Source: Methylococcales bacterium
Lineage (GTDB): Bacteria; Pseudomonadota; Gammaproteobacteria; Methylococcales; Methylomonadaceae
Length of the DNA stretch: 39,909 bases
Direction: 5' to 3'
Assembly: GCA_023145835.1 (NCBI GenBank)
Contig: JAGLDH010000026.1
Coordinates: 1 to 39,909 of the forward strand
Below are positions 25,758 through 33,569 of the stretch, piece by piece. The translations under genes and the position numbers were made by a program. The notes under the pieces are model-generated. The model was not told where the DNA came from, ran no database searches, and was given only the letters and a program-made list of their open reading frames with translations. The number at the start of each line of letters is the position of its first letter. Position 1 is the stretch's first letter.

Positions 25758-25813
25758 TTGCATCTAAAGAAATCCCATGGTATAAATATGTGTACTTAAC
25801 GTATAGTACACAT
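25758..25813 (+). promoter_or_regulatory. Promoter and leader hairpin of mini-lipoprotein gene 2
   Basis: TTGCAT (25758-25763) and TATAAA (25781-25786) are separated by 17 bp. The sequence CATGG before the -10 box is the same as in copy 1. A perfect 9-bp hairpin ATGTGTACT / AGTACACAT (25788-25796, 25805-25813) follows, with a loop of eight bases. Confidence 0.7.
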
Positions 25814-25840
25814 CATAATTATAATCTTTTGGAGGAAGTA

Positions 25841-25957
25841 ATGAAAAAAGCGATTTCTATCATAGCAATGACTCTTATGCTTATTGGTTTATCTGGTTGC
25901 ATGGATGATCCTGATGGTTCTAAGCAAAATGTCAGCAAAAAAATGCAGAATACTTAG
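25841..25957 (+). CDS. 38-residue lipoprotein, copy 2
   Basis: ATG at 25841 follows a strong GGAGG site. MKKAISIIAMTLMLIGLSGC is a lipoprotein signal with lipobox LSGC, and the mature part is CMDDPDGSKQNVSKKMQNT, 19 residues. It shares CMDDPDGSKQNVS with the protein at 24637 but has a basic tail in place of the Ser-rich one. It has its own promoter, leader hairpin and terminator. It is a paralogue from duplication, now separated from copy 1 by about 1.1 kb containing IS debris. Function unknown. Confidence 0.8.
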   Translation: MKKAISIIAMTLMLIGLSGCMDDPDGSKQNVSKKMQNT

Positions 25958-25969
25958 ATCGTATAAAAA

Positions 25970-26001
25970 TAGAGATCTTTTTTATTATAGAGAGATCTCT
26001 A
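25970..26001. terminator. Terminator of mini-lipoprotein gene 2, perhaps bidirectional
   Basis: TAGAGATC (25970-25977) pairs perfectly with GATCTCTA (25994-26001) and is followed by CTTTAATTTTTC. The next gene (26126-26572) ends facing it from the other strand, so it may also stop transcription from that side. Confidence 0.65.
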
Positions 26002-26125
26002 CTTTAATTTTTCCATAATCCAGACAATACTCAGCCTAAACTTGCATAAATAAAGGTAATTTTTTCTTACTCAATAATTAGGCCTATTTATTCTTTAACA
26101 TTCCTACACCTAAAGAAACTCTTCA

Positions 26126-26572
26126 CTACTGATATTCATCCATTTTCTTAAGTTTATTCATTGCTTTATTTATTTTCTTTACAGTACCTGCATCCAGCTC
26201 ACTTGTTTTATAAATTTTATCCACCAACCCTTCTTTAACTAGCGCCTCTTTTATCCATCGTCTAAGCATTCGATAACTATTTGCTATATTGACCTCCTCA
26301 CCTGTTTCAGGGTTACGCATAGTACCTGTTGGCATTTGCATATCCCCTATGTTTTCTTTTTTTGAAACTGTTTTTTTTGCAGCTTTTTTCTTAGGAACGG
26401 TCTTTTCTTTCTTAACCTCAACATTACTTTCTTTTTTAAGATTTTTTTTAGCTTCTGAAACAGGTTTTTCCAAAACTTCTTTTCCTGATTTTTTTTCTTT
26501 CTTAGAAGTGGTAGAGCTATGTACCACATACACAACATATAGTGTCACTAAAATAAACAATACTTCTGTCAT
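26126..26572 (-). CDS. Membrane-anchored Lys-rich protein of unknown function
   Basis: The 148-residue protein has an N-terminal helix (about 3-18, VLFILVTLYVVYVV), a long lysine-rich low-complexity linker (~22-72, with KKKAAKKTVSKK) and a small conserved-looking C-terminal domain (~78-148): GTMRNPETGEEVNIANSYR, then RWIKEALVKEGLVDKIYK. The N-terminus is probably in the membrane with the rest in the cytoplasm. The gene lies 67 bp after the ubiI-like gene and is probably the last gene of that operon. In Pseudomonas an uncharacterised gene also sits near visC, but I cannot say that they are homologous. Function unknown. Confidence 0.75.
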   Translation of the reverse strand: MTEVLFILVTLYVVYVVHSSTTSKKEKKSGKEVLEKPVSEAKKNLKKESNVEVKKEKTVPKKKAAKKTVSKKENIGDMQMPTGTMRNPETGEEVNIANSYRMLRRWIKEALVKEGLVDKIYKTSELDAGTVKKINKAMNKLKKMDEYQ

Positions 26573-26639
26573 AGTGTTTCCTCTTTTTATAATTAAAATT
26601 AAACATCTTAGGAGAGAGAGGACACAAAAACACCCTCAA

Positions 26640-27866
26640 CTACCAACAACACTGTTGCCTTGCTAACAAAGGTAAATCTTTTCTTAATCCCATTGCATGG
26701 TCATTGAATATACTTTTGACTAGAGGTATGTTATTAACCAAATTCATTCCTGTTGAACGTAACGAAACAATAGGTAATGCGGTTGCCCCAAAAGTTTTAT
26801 TGATAACATCCATACTCGACATCATTAGCAAGTTGTCACCTTTACGCCAACGCTCATATTGTCTCAAAAACTTTGTACTAGATAGAGGTCTTCCTGCCTG
26901 TTTGGCTTTAATAGCTACTTCAGCTAAAGCAGCAGCATCTAATAACCCTGCATTAGCGCCTTGACCTGCTAAAGGGTGCATAGCATGAGCAGCATCTCCC
27001 ATCAAAGCAAAGTTTTCATCCGTATATCTATTGGCATATTGAAAGCGTAAAGGGAACGCTGCTCTTGCTCCTGTTTTCAACATCCTTCCTAAAATACCAG
27101 CCGAAGCAGATTCTAATTTTTCTAAAAACTCAGCATCACTCAGCTGTAAATATTCTTTAGCTGTTTCTGTTTTTAGCGTCCAAACAATCGAACACTGTCC
27201 TGTTCTAAGAGGTAAAAATGCTAAAGGCCCTTCATCTAAAAACCGTTGCCATGCAGTAAATTCATGACTTTTTTCCGTTGTAATCGTCGCGACTAATCCA
27301 TCCTGATGATAAGGCCAGCCGGTTACATCAATCCCTACCATCGAACGTAAAGATGAGTCTCTTCCATCTGCAGCGACAACCAAATCAGCATCGACACTCC
27401 GTCCATCTTCCAACATTAAGCGCCGCTTTTTTCCTAGCGTTTGTATTTGTAAAACTTTAGCATCACTAATACAAGTAACCGAAGGTAATGTTTCTAATTT
27501 ATCCCATAAGGAAGCAACAGTCACTCGATTTTCTACGATATGTCCTAACTCATTAAATCGCGTATCAGCGCAATCAAAATGCAACTCACCATCAGCCTTT
27601 GCATCCCATACCCGCATATCCTTATACGCACAGACTCCTCTCTGAACTATATTGTCCCAAACACCTAATGTTTCTAATATATTCTGAGATGCCTTAGTTA
27701 AAGCAGAAACCCTTAAATCTACAGAGCCACCCTCCCATTGTCTTTTAGGGTTAAATATATCCATTAACGCGACATTAATACCTGCATGTCCCAGAGCACA
27801 AGCAGTAGTTGCTCCAACTATTCCTCCACCAACAATAATAACTTCAAATCGTTCTTGTATACCCAT
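26640..27866 (-). CDS. ubiI: UbiI/VisC-type FAD hydroxylase of ubiquinone synthesis
   Basis: The protein has 408 residues and belongs to the UbiH/UbiF/COQ6 family. Evidence: the FAD-binding GGGIVGATTACALG near residue 12, the DG motif in VVAADGRDSSLRS, and GDAAHAMHPLAGQGANAGL, the GD-motif region of the family. These enzymes hydroxylate the ubiquinone ring, using FAD and O2. The gene follows ubiH by 2 bp, as visC (now ubiI, C5-hydroxylase) does in other gammaproteobacteria. The C-terminal MGLRKDLPLLARQ is also typical. UbiF (C6) is an alternative; order favours UbiI. Confidence 0.85.
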   Translation of the reverse strand: MGIQERFEVIIVGGGIVGATTACALGHAGINVALMDIFNPKRQWEGGSVDLRVSALTKASQNILETLGVWDNIVQRGVCAYKDMRVWDAKADGELHFDCADTRFNELGHIVENRVTVASLWDKLETLPSVTCISDAKVLQIQTLGKKRRLMLEDGRSVDADLVVAADGRDSSLRSMVGIDVTGWPYHQDGLVATITTEKSHEFTAWQRFLDEGPLAFLPLRTGQCSIVWTLKTETAKEYLQLSDAEFLEKLESASAGILGRMLKTGARAAFPLRFQYANRYTDENFALMGDAAHAMHPLAGQGANAGLLDAAALAEVAIKAKQAGRPLSSTKFLRQYERWRKGDNLLMMSSMDVINKTFGATALPIVSLRSTGMNLVNNIPLVKSIFNDHAMGLRKDLPLLARQQCCW

Positions 27867-27868
27867 TG

Positions 27869-29080
27869 TTACTGTCTACTTCCAATTCTAGGCAACCGTC
27901 CAGATAGACCCATTGCATGTTTCGCTAATAATGATTTTGCAACAGGAATATGATCCATTACTGATAAACTAATACTTCTTGCTGCTGCCAAAGGTAGCCA
28001 ATCAGTAGAAAATATTTTAACTAAATTATCAGTAAAACCTATTGTTTGATCGTGATCTTTTTGCCTTATTTCTGAATAATGTTTTAAAAAAGAAGCCGCA
28101 CCTATATCTGCATTTTTATATTGTTGCTCAATAATCATTTCTGCAAGTTGTACTACGTCCCGCATCCCTAAATTAAATCCTTGTCCTGCAACTGGGTGCA
28201 GCTGGTGAGCGGCATTTCCAACAATGACAGCACGCCCTAAAACCATATTATCTACACGAATAAGGCTTAATGGAAAAGCTCGCCGTGGTGCGGTTAAACT
28301 TAATTTACCAAGCGAAAACCCAAAACACTCTTGTAAATGTCTAATAAAGTCGTCGTCACCAATAGACATTAGGTCTTCAGCATCTTCATTGGAGCGAGTC
28401 CAAACCACTGAACATTCATCACCCTTCACCGGTAACATTGCCAAAGGCCCTGATTCTGTAAATCGTTCAAAAGCAATATTGTTATGAGGTAAAGAAATTT
28501 TAACAGTTGTCACTAAAGCTGTTTGCTCATATTCGGTTATATGCTGAGGAATATCTAATAAACGGCGAACTGAAGATTGCCCACCATCTGCACCAACCAC
28601 TAACTTAGCAGTAAAATTGAGTGATTTTTCCTGCTGCTTTAAATTAACATTAACAGATTCTACCCCAGACATTAATCCTACAAGTCGTACGGGAGATATT
28701 TGTTCTATTTCTGCCTTTTCTACCGCTTCTGCTACATACCCTTCAATATCCCTAGCACTAATAACATAACCTAAGGCTTCAACACCTTGCTTTTTAGCAG
28801 ATAACCGTGCTTTACCAAAATGCCCTCGATCAGAAATATGAATATCTTTTATTGCTGTTGCCGATTTTTTAATACCTTGCCAAATATTGATTGCTTGTAA
28901 CATTTTTATCGTTCCTGCCGACAGTGCTAACGCTCTATCACCTGCAGGAGATTTTTTTAATTGCTCTCTCGTATTCGCTTCTATAATTGCTAACCGCAAA
29001 CCAGTATTTTTTAGTGCAAGAGCAAGGCAGTTTCCTGCCAAACCGCCACCAATTATTAAAATATCGTAGTCATGCTGCAT
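27869..29080 (-). CDS. ubiH: UbiH, 2-octaprenyl-6-methoxyphenol hydroxylase
   Basis: The gene encodes 403 residues. FAD-binding signature ILIIGGGLAGNCLALALK is at the N-terminus, the DG motif in VVGADGGQSSVRR, and GNAAHQLHPVAGQGFNLGMRD near 280-300, a form specific to UbiH (NAAHxLHPxAGQGFNLGLRD). The C-terminus KHAMGLSGRLPRI is also usual. It catalyses one ring hydroxylation in aerobic ubiquinone synthesis at the membrane surface. Its ATG directly adjoins the pepP stop codon, so pepP, ubiH and ubiI form one operon. Confidence 0.92.
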   Translation of the reverse strand: MQHDYDILIIGGGLAGNCLALALKNTGLRLAIIEANTREQLKKSPAGDRALALSAGTIKMLQAINIWQGIKKSATAIKDIHISDRGHFGKARLSAKKQGVEALGYVISARDIEGYVAEAVEKAEIEQISPVRLVGLMSGVESVNVNLKQQEKSLNFTAKLVVGADGGQSSVRRLLDIPQHITEYEQTALVTTVKISLPHNNIAFERFTESGPLAMLPVKGDECSVVWTRSNEDAEDLMSIGDDDFIRHLQECFGFSLGKLSLTAPRRAFPLSLIRVDNMVLGRAVIVGNAAHQLHPVAGQGFNLGMRDVVQLAEMIIEQQYKNADIGAASFLKHYSEIRQKDHDQTIGFTDNLVKIFSTDWLPLAAARSISLSVMDHIPVAKSLLAKHAMGLSGRLPRIGSRQ

Positions 29081-30391
29081 TTAATTTGCCTGCATTAATT
29101 TTTCAATTTCATCAATTTCTTTAGGAAGCGCATCAGTTAACACTTCATACCCTTTTTTTGTCACCAAGACATCATCCTCAATCCTGATACCAATACCCCG
29201 CCATTTTGCATCAACTGTTTTACAATCTAAAGGGATATATAATCCTGGCTCTATCGTTAAAACCATGCCTGGCTCAAGTAATCGCCATTCATTATCTACT
29301 TTATAATCACCTACATCATGCACATCCATTCCCAACCAATGTCCAATTTTATGCATATAGAATTGTTTGTATTTTTCATCCTTAATTAACTTTGATACTC
29401 GACCTTTCAATACCCCTAATTCAACTAACCCAGTCGTTAACACTTCAACTGAGGCTTCATGCGCTTTATTCCATGAAACACCTGGTTTTATCTGTTCTAT
29501 TGCTGCATATTGAGCATCCAAAACCAATTGATATAGTCGTCGCTGAGCAGGACGAAAGCACCCCGAAACAGGAAATGTACGTGTAATATCGGCAGCATAA
29601 TGATCACACTCAGCCCCCGCATCAATTAATAATAAATCACCTTTTTTCAGCTTATCTTTATTATCAATATAATGCAGCACACATGCATTTTTACCTCCAG
29701 CTACGATAGATGGATAAGCAACATACTTCAATCCATTATCCATAAACTCATGTACTATTTCTGCTTCTATCTGATATTCATACAAACCAGGTTTACAATA
29801 CTGCATGGCTCTAGTATGCGCTTTACATGAAACATCTGCAGCTTTTCGCATTAATCTAAGCTCCGCTGCACTTTTAATTAATCGCATTTCATGCAAAATA
29901 TGCTCAAGGGAGACAAGTTCTCCTGGAGCATTGGTTCCATTTCTTGATTGTTTTCTAAGATAAGATATCCATTCCAGTATTTGATGATCCAATTCCCCAT
30001 TACGCCCCATTGGGTAAAATACCTTAGCTTTATTTTCCAACATTCCAGGTAAAATATCATCTATATCACTTATCGGAAACGAATCATCAGCTTCATAATG
30101 TTTTGTTGCACCCTCAAGCCCTGCATGAGCACCTTCCCATAGCGCTTTTTTTTCATCAAATTCTTGGCAAAATATAATATATTCCCCCTGCTCTCGACCA
30201 GGTATAAATACAGCTAGAGAATTTGCTTCATTGAACCCCGTTAAATAATAAAAATCACTATCTTGTCTAAAAGGATACTCCACATCACGATTACGTGTTT
30301 GGTTTGATGCACTAGCAATTACCGCTATATTACCTTTACCTACTTGTCGCATTAATTCTAATCGACGCTTTTTAAATTCATTTTGCTTCAT
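29081..30391 (-). CDS. pepP: PepP, Xaa-Pro aminopeptidase II
   Basis: This 436-residue peptidase of the M24B family has the expected two-domain build. The N-terminal domain opens with the typical FKKRRLELMRQVGKGN. The C-terminal pita-bread domain carries the dinuclear metal ligands: two Asp in LLIDAGAECDHYAADITRTF, His in HKIGHWLGMDVHD, Glu in LTIEPGLYIP and Glu in GIRIEDDVLV. It removes an N-terminal residue preceding proline, with Mn(II). The length equals that of the E. coli enzyme (about 440). It sits between the UPF0149 gene and ubiH, the conserved gammaproteobacterial order. Confidence 0.95.
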   Translation of the reverse strand: MKQNEFKKRRLELMRQVGKGNIAVIASASNQTRNRDVEYPFRQDSDFYYLTGFNEANSLAVFIPGREQGEYIIFCQEFDEKKALWEGAHAGLEGATKHYEADDSFPISDIDDILPGMLENKAKVFYPMGRNGELDHQILEWISYLRKQSRNGTNAPGELVSLEHILHEMRLIKSAAELRLMRKAADVSCKAHTRAMQYCKPGLYEYQIEAEIVHEFMDNGLKYVAYPSIVAGGKNACVLHYIDNKDKLKKGDLLLIDAGAECDHYAADITRTFPVSGCFRPAQRRLYQLVLDAQYAAIEQIKPGVSWNKAHEASVEVLTTGLVELGVLKGRVSKLIKDEKYKQFYMHKIGHWLGMDVHDVGDYKVDNEWRLLEPGMVLTIEPGLYIPLDCKTVDAKWRGIGIRIEDDVLVTKKGYEVLTDALPKEIDEIEKLMQAN

Positions 30392-30403
30392 TTATAATCA
30401 GTT

Positions 30404-30952
30404 CTAGTGTTTTTTCTGCTGGTTTTCTGCTGTAAATTGATCTCTAATTATCATCACAGCAACTCTCATATACTCTTGGATTTGAATTAATGCCACCTCA
30501 TGCTCATTAATTTCATTTTCGTCCATTTCATCGTTTATTTCTATGTCTAATTTGGTAAATTCGACTATATCTTGCATAATCTCTCCAGTTTCACCTGGCC
30601 AGCTTGACGATGACCGAGTATAACCGACTCCAAATAAAAACCCATCACACCAATACCGTATAGCTTCAAGCTGTTCCTTCAACAAACCATCTTCATTGGG
30701 TAAAAAAAGATCAAAGCTAAAACTGTCATCATGTTCACTCAGAAGCTTACGTGTCTGTTCAAACAACCCTTCTAAAATTGCCTTATCTTCTTCTACAAGC
30801 AAAATATCATTAGGAAACAACTCAGACAACCAATTAGCAACCTCAATATCGTTTTCTATACACAGCATGCCAGCAGCCAAACCATGTGCTTCTGAAGCAG
30901 TTAATTCACTTTCATTTCTCTGAAAAATTGTTGTTATCGTCTGATATGCCAT
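30404..30952 (-). CDS. ygfB: UPF0149 (YgfB) family protein
   Basis: I start at the ATG at 30952 (MAYQTITTIF). The frame runs open to 31033, but its extra 27 residues are aromatic and not part of the family. The 182-residue protein is helical and acidic with the UPF0149 landmarks: TASEAHGLAAGMLC near 20-33, LFPNEDG-like segment, and WCDGFLFGVGY in the middle, followed by EVALIQIQEYMRVAVMII near the end. In Pseudomonas YgfB affects beta-lactam resistance; in most bacteria its role is unclear. It is the first gene of the pepP-ubiH-ubiI operon, diverging from the zapB-like/zapA pair. Confidence 0.92.
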   Translation of the reverse strand: MAYQTITTIFQRNESELTASEAHGLAAGMLCIENDIEVANWLSELFPNDILLVEEDKAILEGLFEQTRKLLSEHDDSFSFDLFLPNEDGLLKEQLEAIRYWCDGFLFGVGYTRSSSSWPGETGEIMQDIVEFTKLDIEINDEMDENEINEHEVALIQIQEYMRVAVMIIRDQFTAENQQKKH

Positions 30953-31094
30953 AATTACTGGATAAATATAAAAAAATAGTCTGCTTATGCTACCATTATT
31001 ATATATAGACCGGAATTTAAAATACTCTTTCAAGCTGTTTCAAATATCAACTAAAATTACATAGCCCGTTTAAATAAAATTCAATTTTTGCCTC

Positions 31095-31322
31095 ATGTCC
31101 AATTTATCTAAAGAAACATCATCTGAACTAAAAAACCTAGAAGAAAAACTAGATACTCTTATTGAACAATATCATTCGTTGGAAAGTGAAAATAGTAGCT
31201 TAAAAATCAAACAAGATGAGCTGGTAAAAGAAAAAGCAAAACTTCTAGAAAAAACAACCTTAGCTAGAACTCGAGTTGAAGCAATGATTACTCGCCTGAA
31301 ATCCATGGAACATGGATCATGA
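31095..31322 (+). CDS. Coiled-coil protein of the TIGR02449/ZapB-like type
   Basis: The 75-residue protein is almost entirely one heptad-patterned coiled coil (LKNLEEKLDTLIEQYHSLES onwards) and ends in RVEAMITRLKSMEHG. That ending, and the place directly before zapA, identify the small family usually found there in gammaproteobacteria. It is probably a cell-division accessory that acts with ZapA, by analogy to ZapB. Its stop overlaps the zapA start by 4 bp (ATGA). Confidence 0.85.
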   Translation: MSNLSKETSSELKNLEEKLDTLIEQYHSLESENSSLKIKQDELVKEKAKLLEKTTLARTRVEAMITRLKSMEHGS

Positions 31323-31633
31323 GTAATCAGTCTAAAAAACAACCTGTATCTATCAATATTATGGGTAAAGACTATAGAGTTGCATGCTCTGAAGAAGAAC
31401 AGGAGTCATTAATCCAATCCGCTCAAGTACTAGATGAGCAAATGCGTAAAATTCGTGATTCAGGAAGAGTAAACGGAGCTGACAGAATTGCTGTTATGGC
31501 TGCGTTGAATTTAACTCATGACTTACATCATCCGAAAAAAAAACATATGAGTTCAGAAGGTAGTATATCTAGTCAATTAGCTAATTTACGACATAAAATA
31601 GAAAAGACTTTAAAAATATCTAAATCCAGCTAA
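31319..31633 (+). CDS. zapA: ZapA, FtsZ-ring-associated protein
   Basis: The 104-residue protein matches ZapA: VSINIMGKDYRVACSEEEQE at the start (the conserved I-x-G-x-x-Y-x-x-x-C/A-x-x-E-E core), then LDEQMRKIRDSG and GADRIAVMAALNLTHDL, followed by a coiled-coil tail. ZapA crosslinks FtsZ filaments at midcell. The region HHPKKKHMSSEGS between the core and the coil is more basic than usual. As in other gammaproteobacteria, 6S RNA follows immediately. Confidence 0.93.
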   Translation: MSNQSKKQPVSINIMGKDYRVACSEEEQESLIQSAQVLDEQMRKIRDSGRVNGADRIAVMAALNLTHDLHHPKKKHMSSEGSISSQLANLRHKIEKTLKISKSS

Positions 31634-31644
31634 AATAGACTTAT

Positions 31645-31823
31645 GTATCTCCTGTAACGTTCGATTAGTGCTGGGTGTTTCCTGAACCTGTTTTTACCTA
31701 GGAAGTAGACTCCGTACTGGTGTGCAAGCCCATTTTAAATGGGAAGCCTGATTTACTGATGAAACCTCCACTTGAACCTCCGGTTCAAGGACGAAGGTAC
31801 GAAACGGCGTCAATGGGAGATAC
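31645..31823 (+). ncRNA. ssrS: 6S RNA
   Basis: The ~179-nt RNA begins and ends with the closing stem GTATCTCC (31645-31652) / GGAGATAC (31816-31823). The 3' part holds TTGAACC-tcc-GGTTCAA (around 31773-31789) followed by a purine-rich strand and GGCG, the same arrangement as in E. coli 6S RNA (CCTTGAACC, GGTTCAAGG). The central region is expected to open as a promoter-like bubble that binds RNA polymerase holding sigma-70. Location directly after zapA is the conserved one. The usual next gene, ygfA (5-formyl-THF cyclo-ligase), is absent; ilvA faces it instead. Exact ends need experiment. Confidence 0.9.
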
Positions 31824-31842
31824 TATTTTCACTTTCCTCACC

Positions 31843-33366
31843 CTACTCAAAACCCCCTACAAATAATTTATACGCTGGGTTTTGTGTTTCTTCTTGATAC
31901 TCAAACCCTAATTCATCAAGGCTCTGTTGAAATTCTTTCCTTTCAGATTTAGCCATTTGTACGCCTAACAATACCTTTCCAAAAGCTGCCCCATGATTTC
32001 TATAATGAAACAGACTAATATTCCAACGACTTCCCAAAGAAGATAAAAACATTAGCAATGCCCTGGGTCTTTCTGGAAACTGTATACTGTATACAATTTC
32101 ACCTAATTCTTGTGATGCATGCCCACCAACCATATGACGAATATGATCTTTAGCCAACTCATTCATTGTCATATCAATCACAGAGAAACCTTGGCTTTCA
32201 AGTTCCGAAATTAAATTATCTCTATCAGAAGCTTCGCCACTGCAGGATATCCCTACAAAAACCCTAGCCATTTTATTATCAAAGTATCGATGGTTAAATT
32301 CTGTAATATTTCGATTCCCTAATGATTTACAAAATTTTAAAAAGCTTCCTGGAATTTCCGGAACTGTTACTGCCAACAAAATTTCTTTGTGTTCTCCAAC
32401 CAAAGTTCGCTCTGCAACATACCTTAACCGGTCGAAATTAACATTAGAACCACTTTCTATCGCAACTAATGTTTGCTCTTTGCTTTTATTTTGTTCAACG
32501 TATTTCTTTAATCCAGCAACAGCCAATGCTCCGGCAGGCTCTGCAACTGACCTAGTGTCATCAAAAATATCCTTAATTGCAGCACAAATTTCATCCGTAC
32601 TCACAGTAACAACTTCATCAACGTATTGTTTCGCTAATTTAAACGGCTCTTTACCCACTTGTTTTACTGCTACGCCATCAGCAAATAGACCGACTTGTTT
32701 AATAGCAACCCGTCGTTTTGCAAGTAAAGCTCGATTTAGGCAATCAGCATCATCTGGCTCTACTCCAATTATTTGAATTTCAGGCCTGACAAATTTTACA
32801 TAAGCTGAAATTCCAGCAATTAATCCTCCGCCACCCACGGGAACAAAAATAGCATCAATTTTTTGAGTATATTGTTGAAGTATTTCCATCCCTATCGTAC
32901 CTTGTCCGGCGATCACCTCAGGATCATCGTAAGGATGAACAAAAACCAACCCTTGCTTTTTCTCTATCTCTTTTGCATGAGCAAGTGCTTCATCATATGA
33001 ATCGCCAAATAAGACAATATTGGCTCCCCATGCTTCAACAGCCTTTACTTTAATTTCTGGGGTCGTTGTAGGCATGACTATAATCGCGTTAATGCCTAGT
33101 TTTTGTGCAGATAAAGCGACACCTTGAGCATGATTTCCTGCAGAGGCAGCAATAACACCTTGCTTCCGTTCTGCTTCTCCCAGAGAGGCAATTTTGTTAT
33201 ATGCCCCTCTAAGTTTAAATGAAAATATAGGTTGCAAATCTTCTCTTTTCAAATAAATTTTATTATCAATTTTAGAGGATAAAGTCTTAGCTAAATCTAA
33301 CGGTGTTTCTACTGCGACATCATATACTTTTGTTCTTAGTATTCTTTCTATGTATTTGTGAATCAT
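31843..33366 (-). CDS. ilvA: IlvA, biosynthetic threonine ammonia-lyase
   Basis: This 507-residue PLP enzyme makes 2-oxobutanoate from threonine, the first step to isoleucine. The PLP lysine is Lys51 in SFKLRGAYNK, the substrate loop SAGNHAQGVA follows, and the phosphate-binding VGGGGLIAG is near 177-185. The C-terminal part (~325-507) has two ACT-like domains (first VTVPEIPGSFLKFCKSLG; second IQFPERPRALLMFLSSLG), which bind isoleucine and valine, so this is the regulated biosynthetic form, not the short catabolic TdcB. Length equals the family norm. It is a single gene, converging on 6S RNA. Confidence 0.95.
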   Translation of the reverse strand: MIHKYIERILRTKVYDVAVETPLDLAKTLSSKIDNKIYLKREDLQPIFSFKLRGAYNKIASLGEAERKQGVIAASAGNHAQGVALSAQKLGINAIIVMPTTTPEIKVKAVEAWGANIVLFGDSYDEALAHAKEIEKKQGLVFVHPYDDPEVIAGQGTIGMEILQQYTQKIDAIFVPVGGGGLIAGISAYVKFVRPEIQIIGVEPDDADCLNRALLAKRRVAIKQVGLFADGVAVKQVGKEPFKLAKQYVDEVVTVSTDEICAAIKDIFDDTRSVAEPAGALAVAGLKKYVEQNKSKEQTLVAIESGSNVNFDRLRYVAERTLVGEHKEILLAVTVPEIPGSFLKFCKSLGNRNITEFNHRYFDNKMARVFVGISCSGEASDRDNLISELESQGFSVIDMTMNELAKDHIRHMVGGHASQELGEIVYSIQFPERPRALLMFLSSLGSRWNISLFHYRNHGAAFGKVLLGVQMAKSERKEFQQSLDELGFEYQEETQNPAYKLFVGGFE

Positions 33367-33403
33367 AAAATATAATTATTTAACGAAAACTCTTGTCACT
33401 TTT

Positions 33404-33569
33404 TTAAGGGTATCTTTATTAATTGTAGATGAGAAAATTGAGAACCAAAATATTCAAGGTCAAGGCGATATTCGCACGTAATAGCAGGCTATTGCGAAGG
33501 ATTTCAACGCAGAGATTGGATGTTTTGGACTCAATTTCCCATTCATCAATTAATAGAGGTGCCCTTAAG
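33404..33569. mobile_element. MITE-like element, copy C, overlapping the waaC stop codon
   Basis: The 166-bp element has imperfect terminal repeats of about 22 bp: TTAAGGGTATCTTTATTAAT (from 33404) and, on the other strand from 33569, TTAAGGGCACCTCTATTAAT. A further inverted pair lies inside (AAATTGAG / CTCAATTT), and in the middle is AATAGC-ag-GCTATT within TCGC/GCGA. It encodes nothing. Its right end includes the TAA stop codon of waaC. Ends and length resemble copy B at 17279. Confidence 0.72.
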
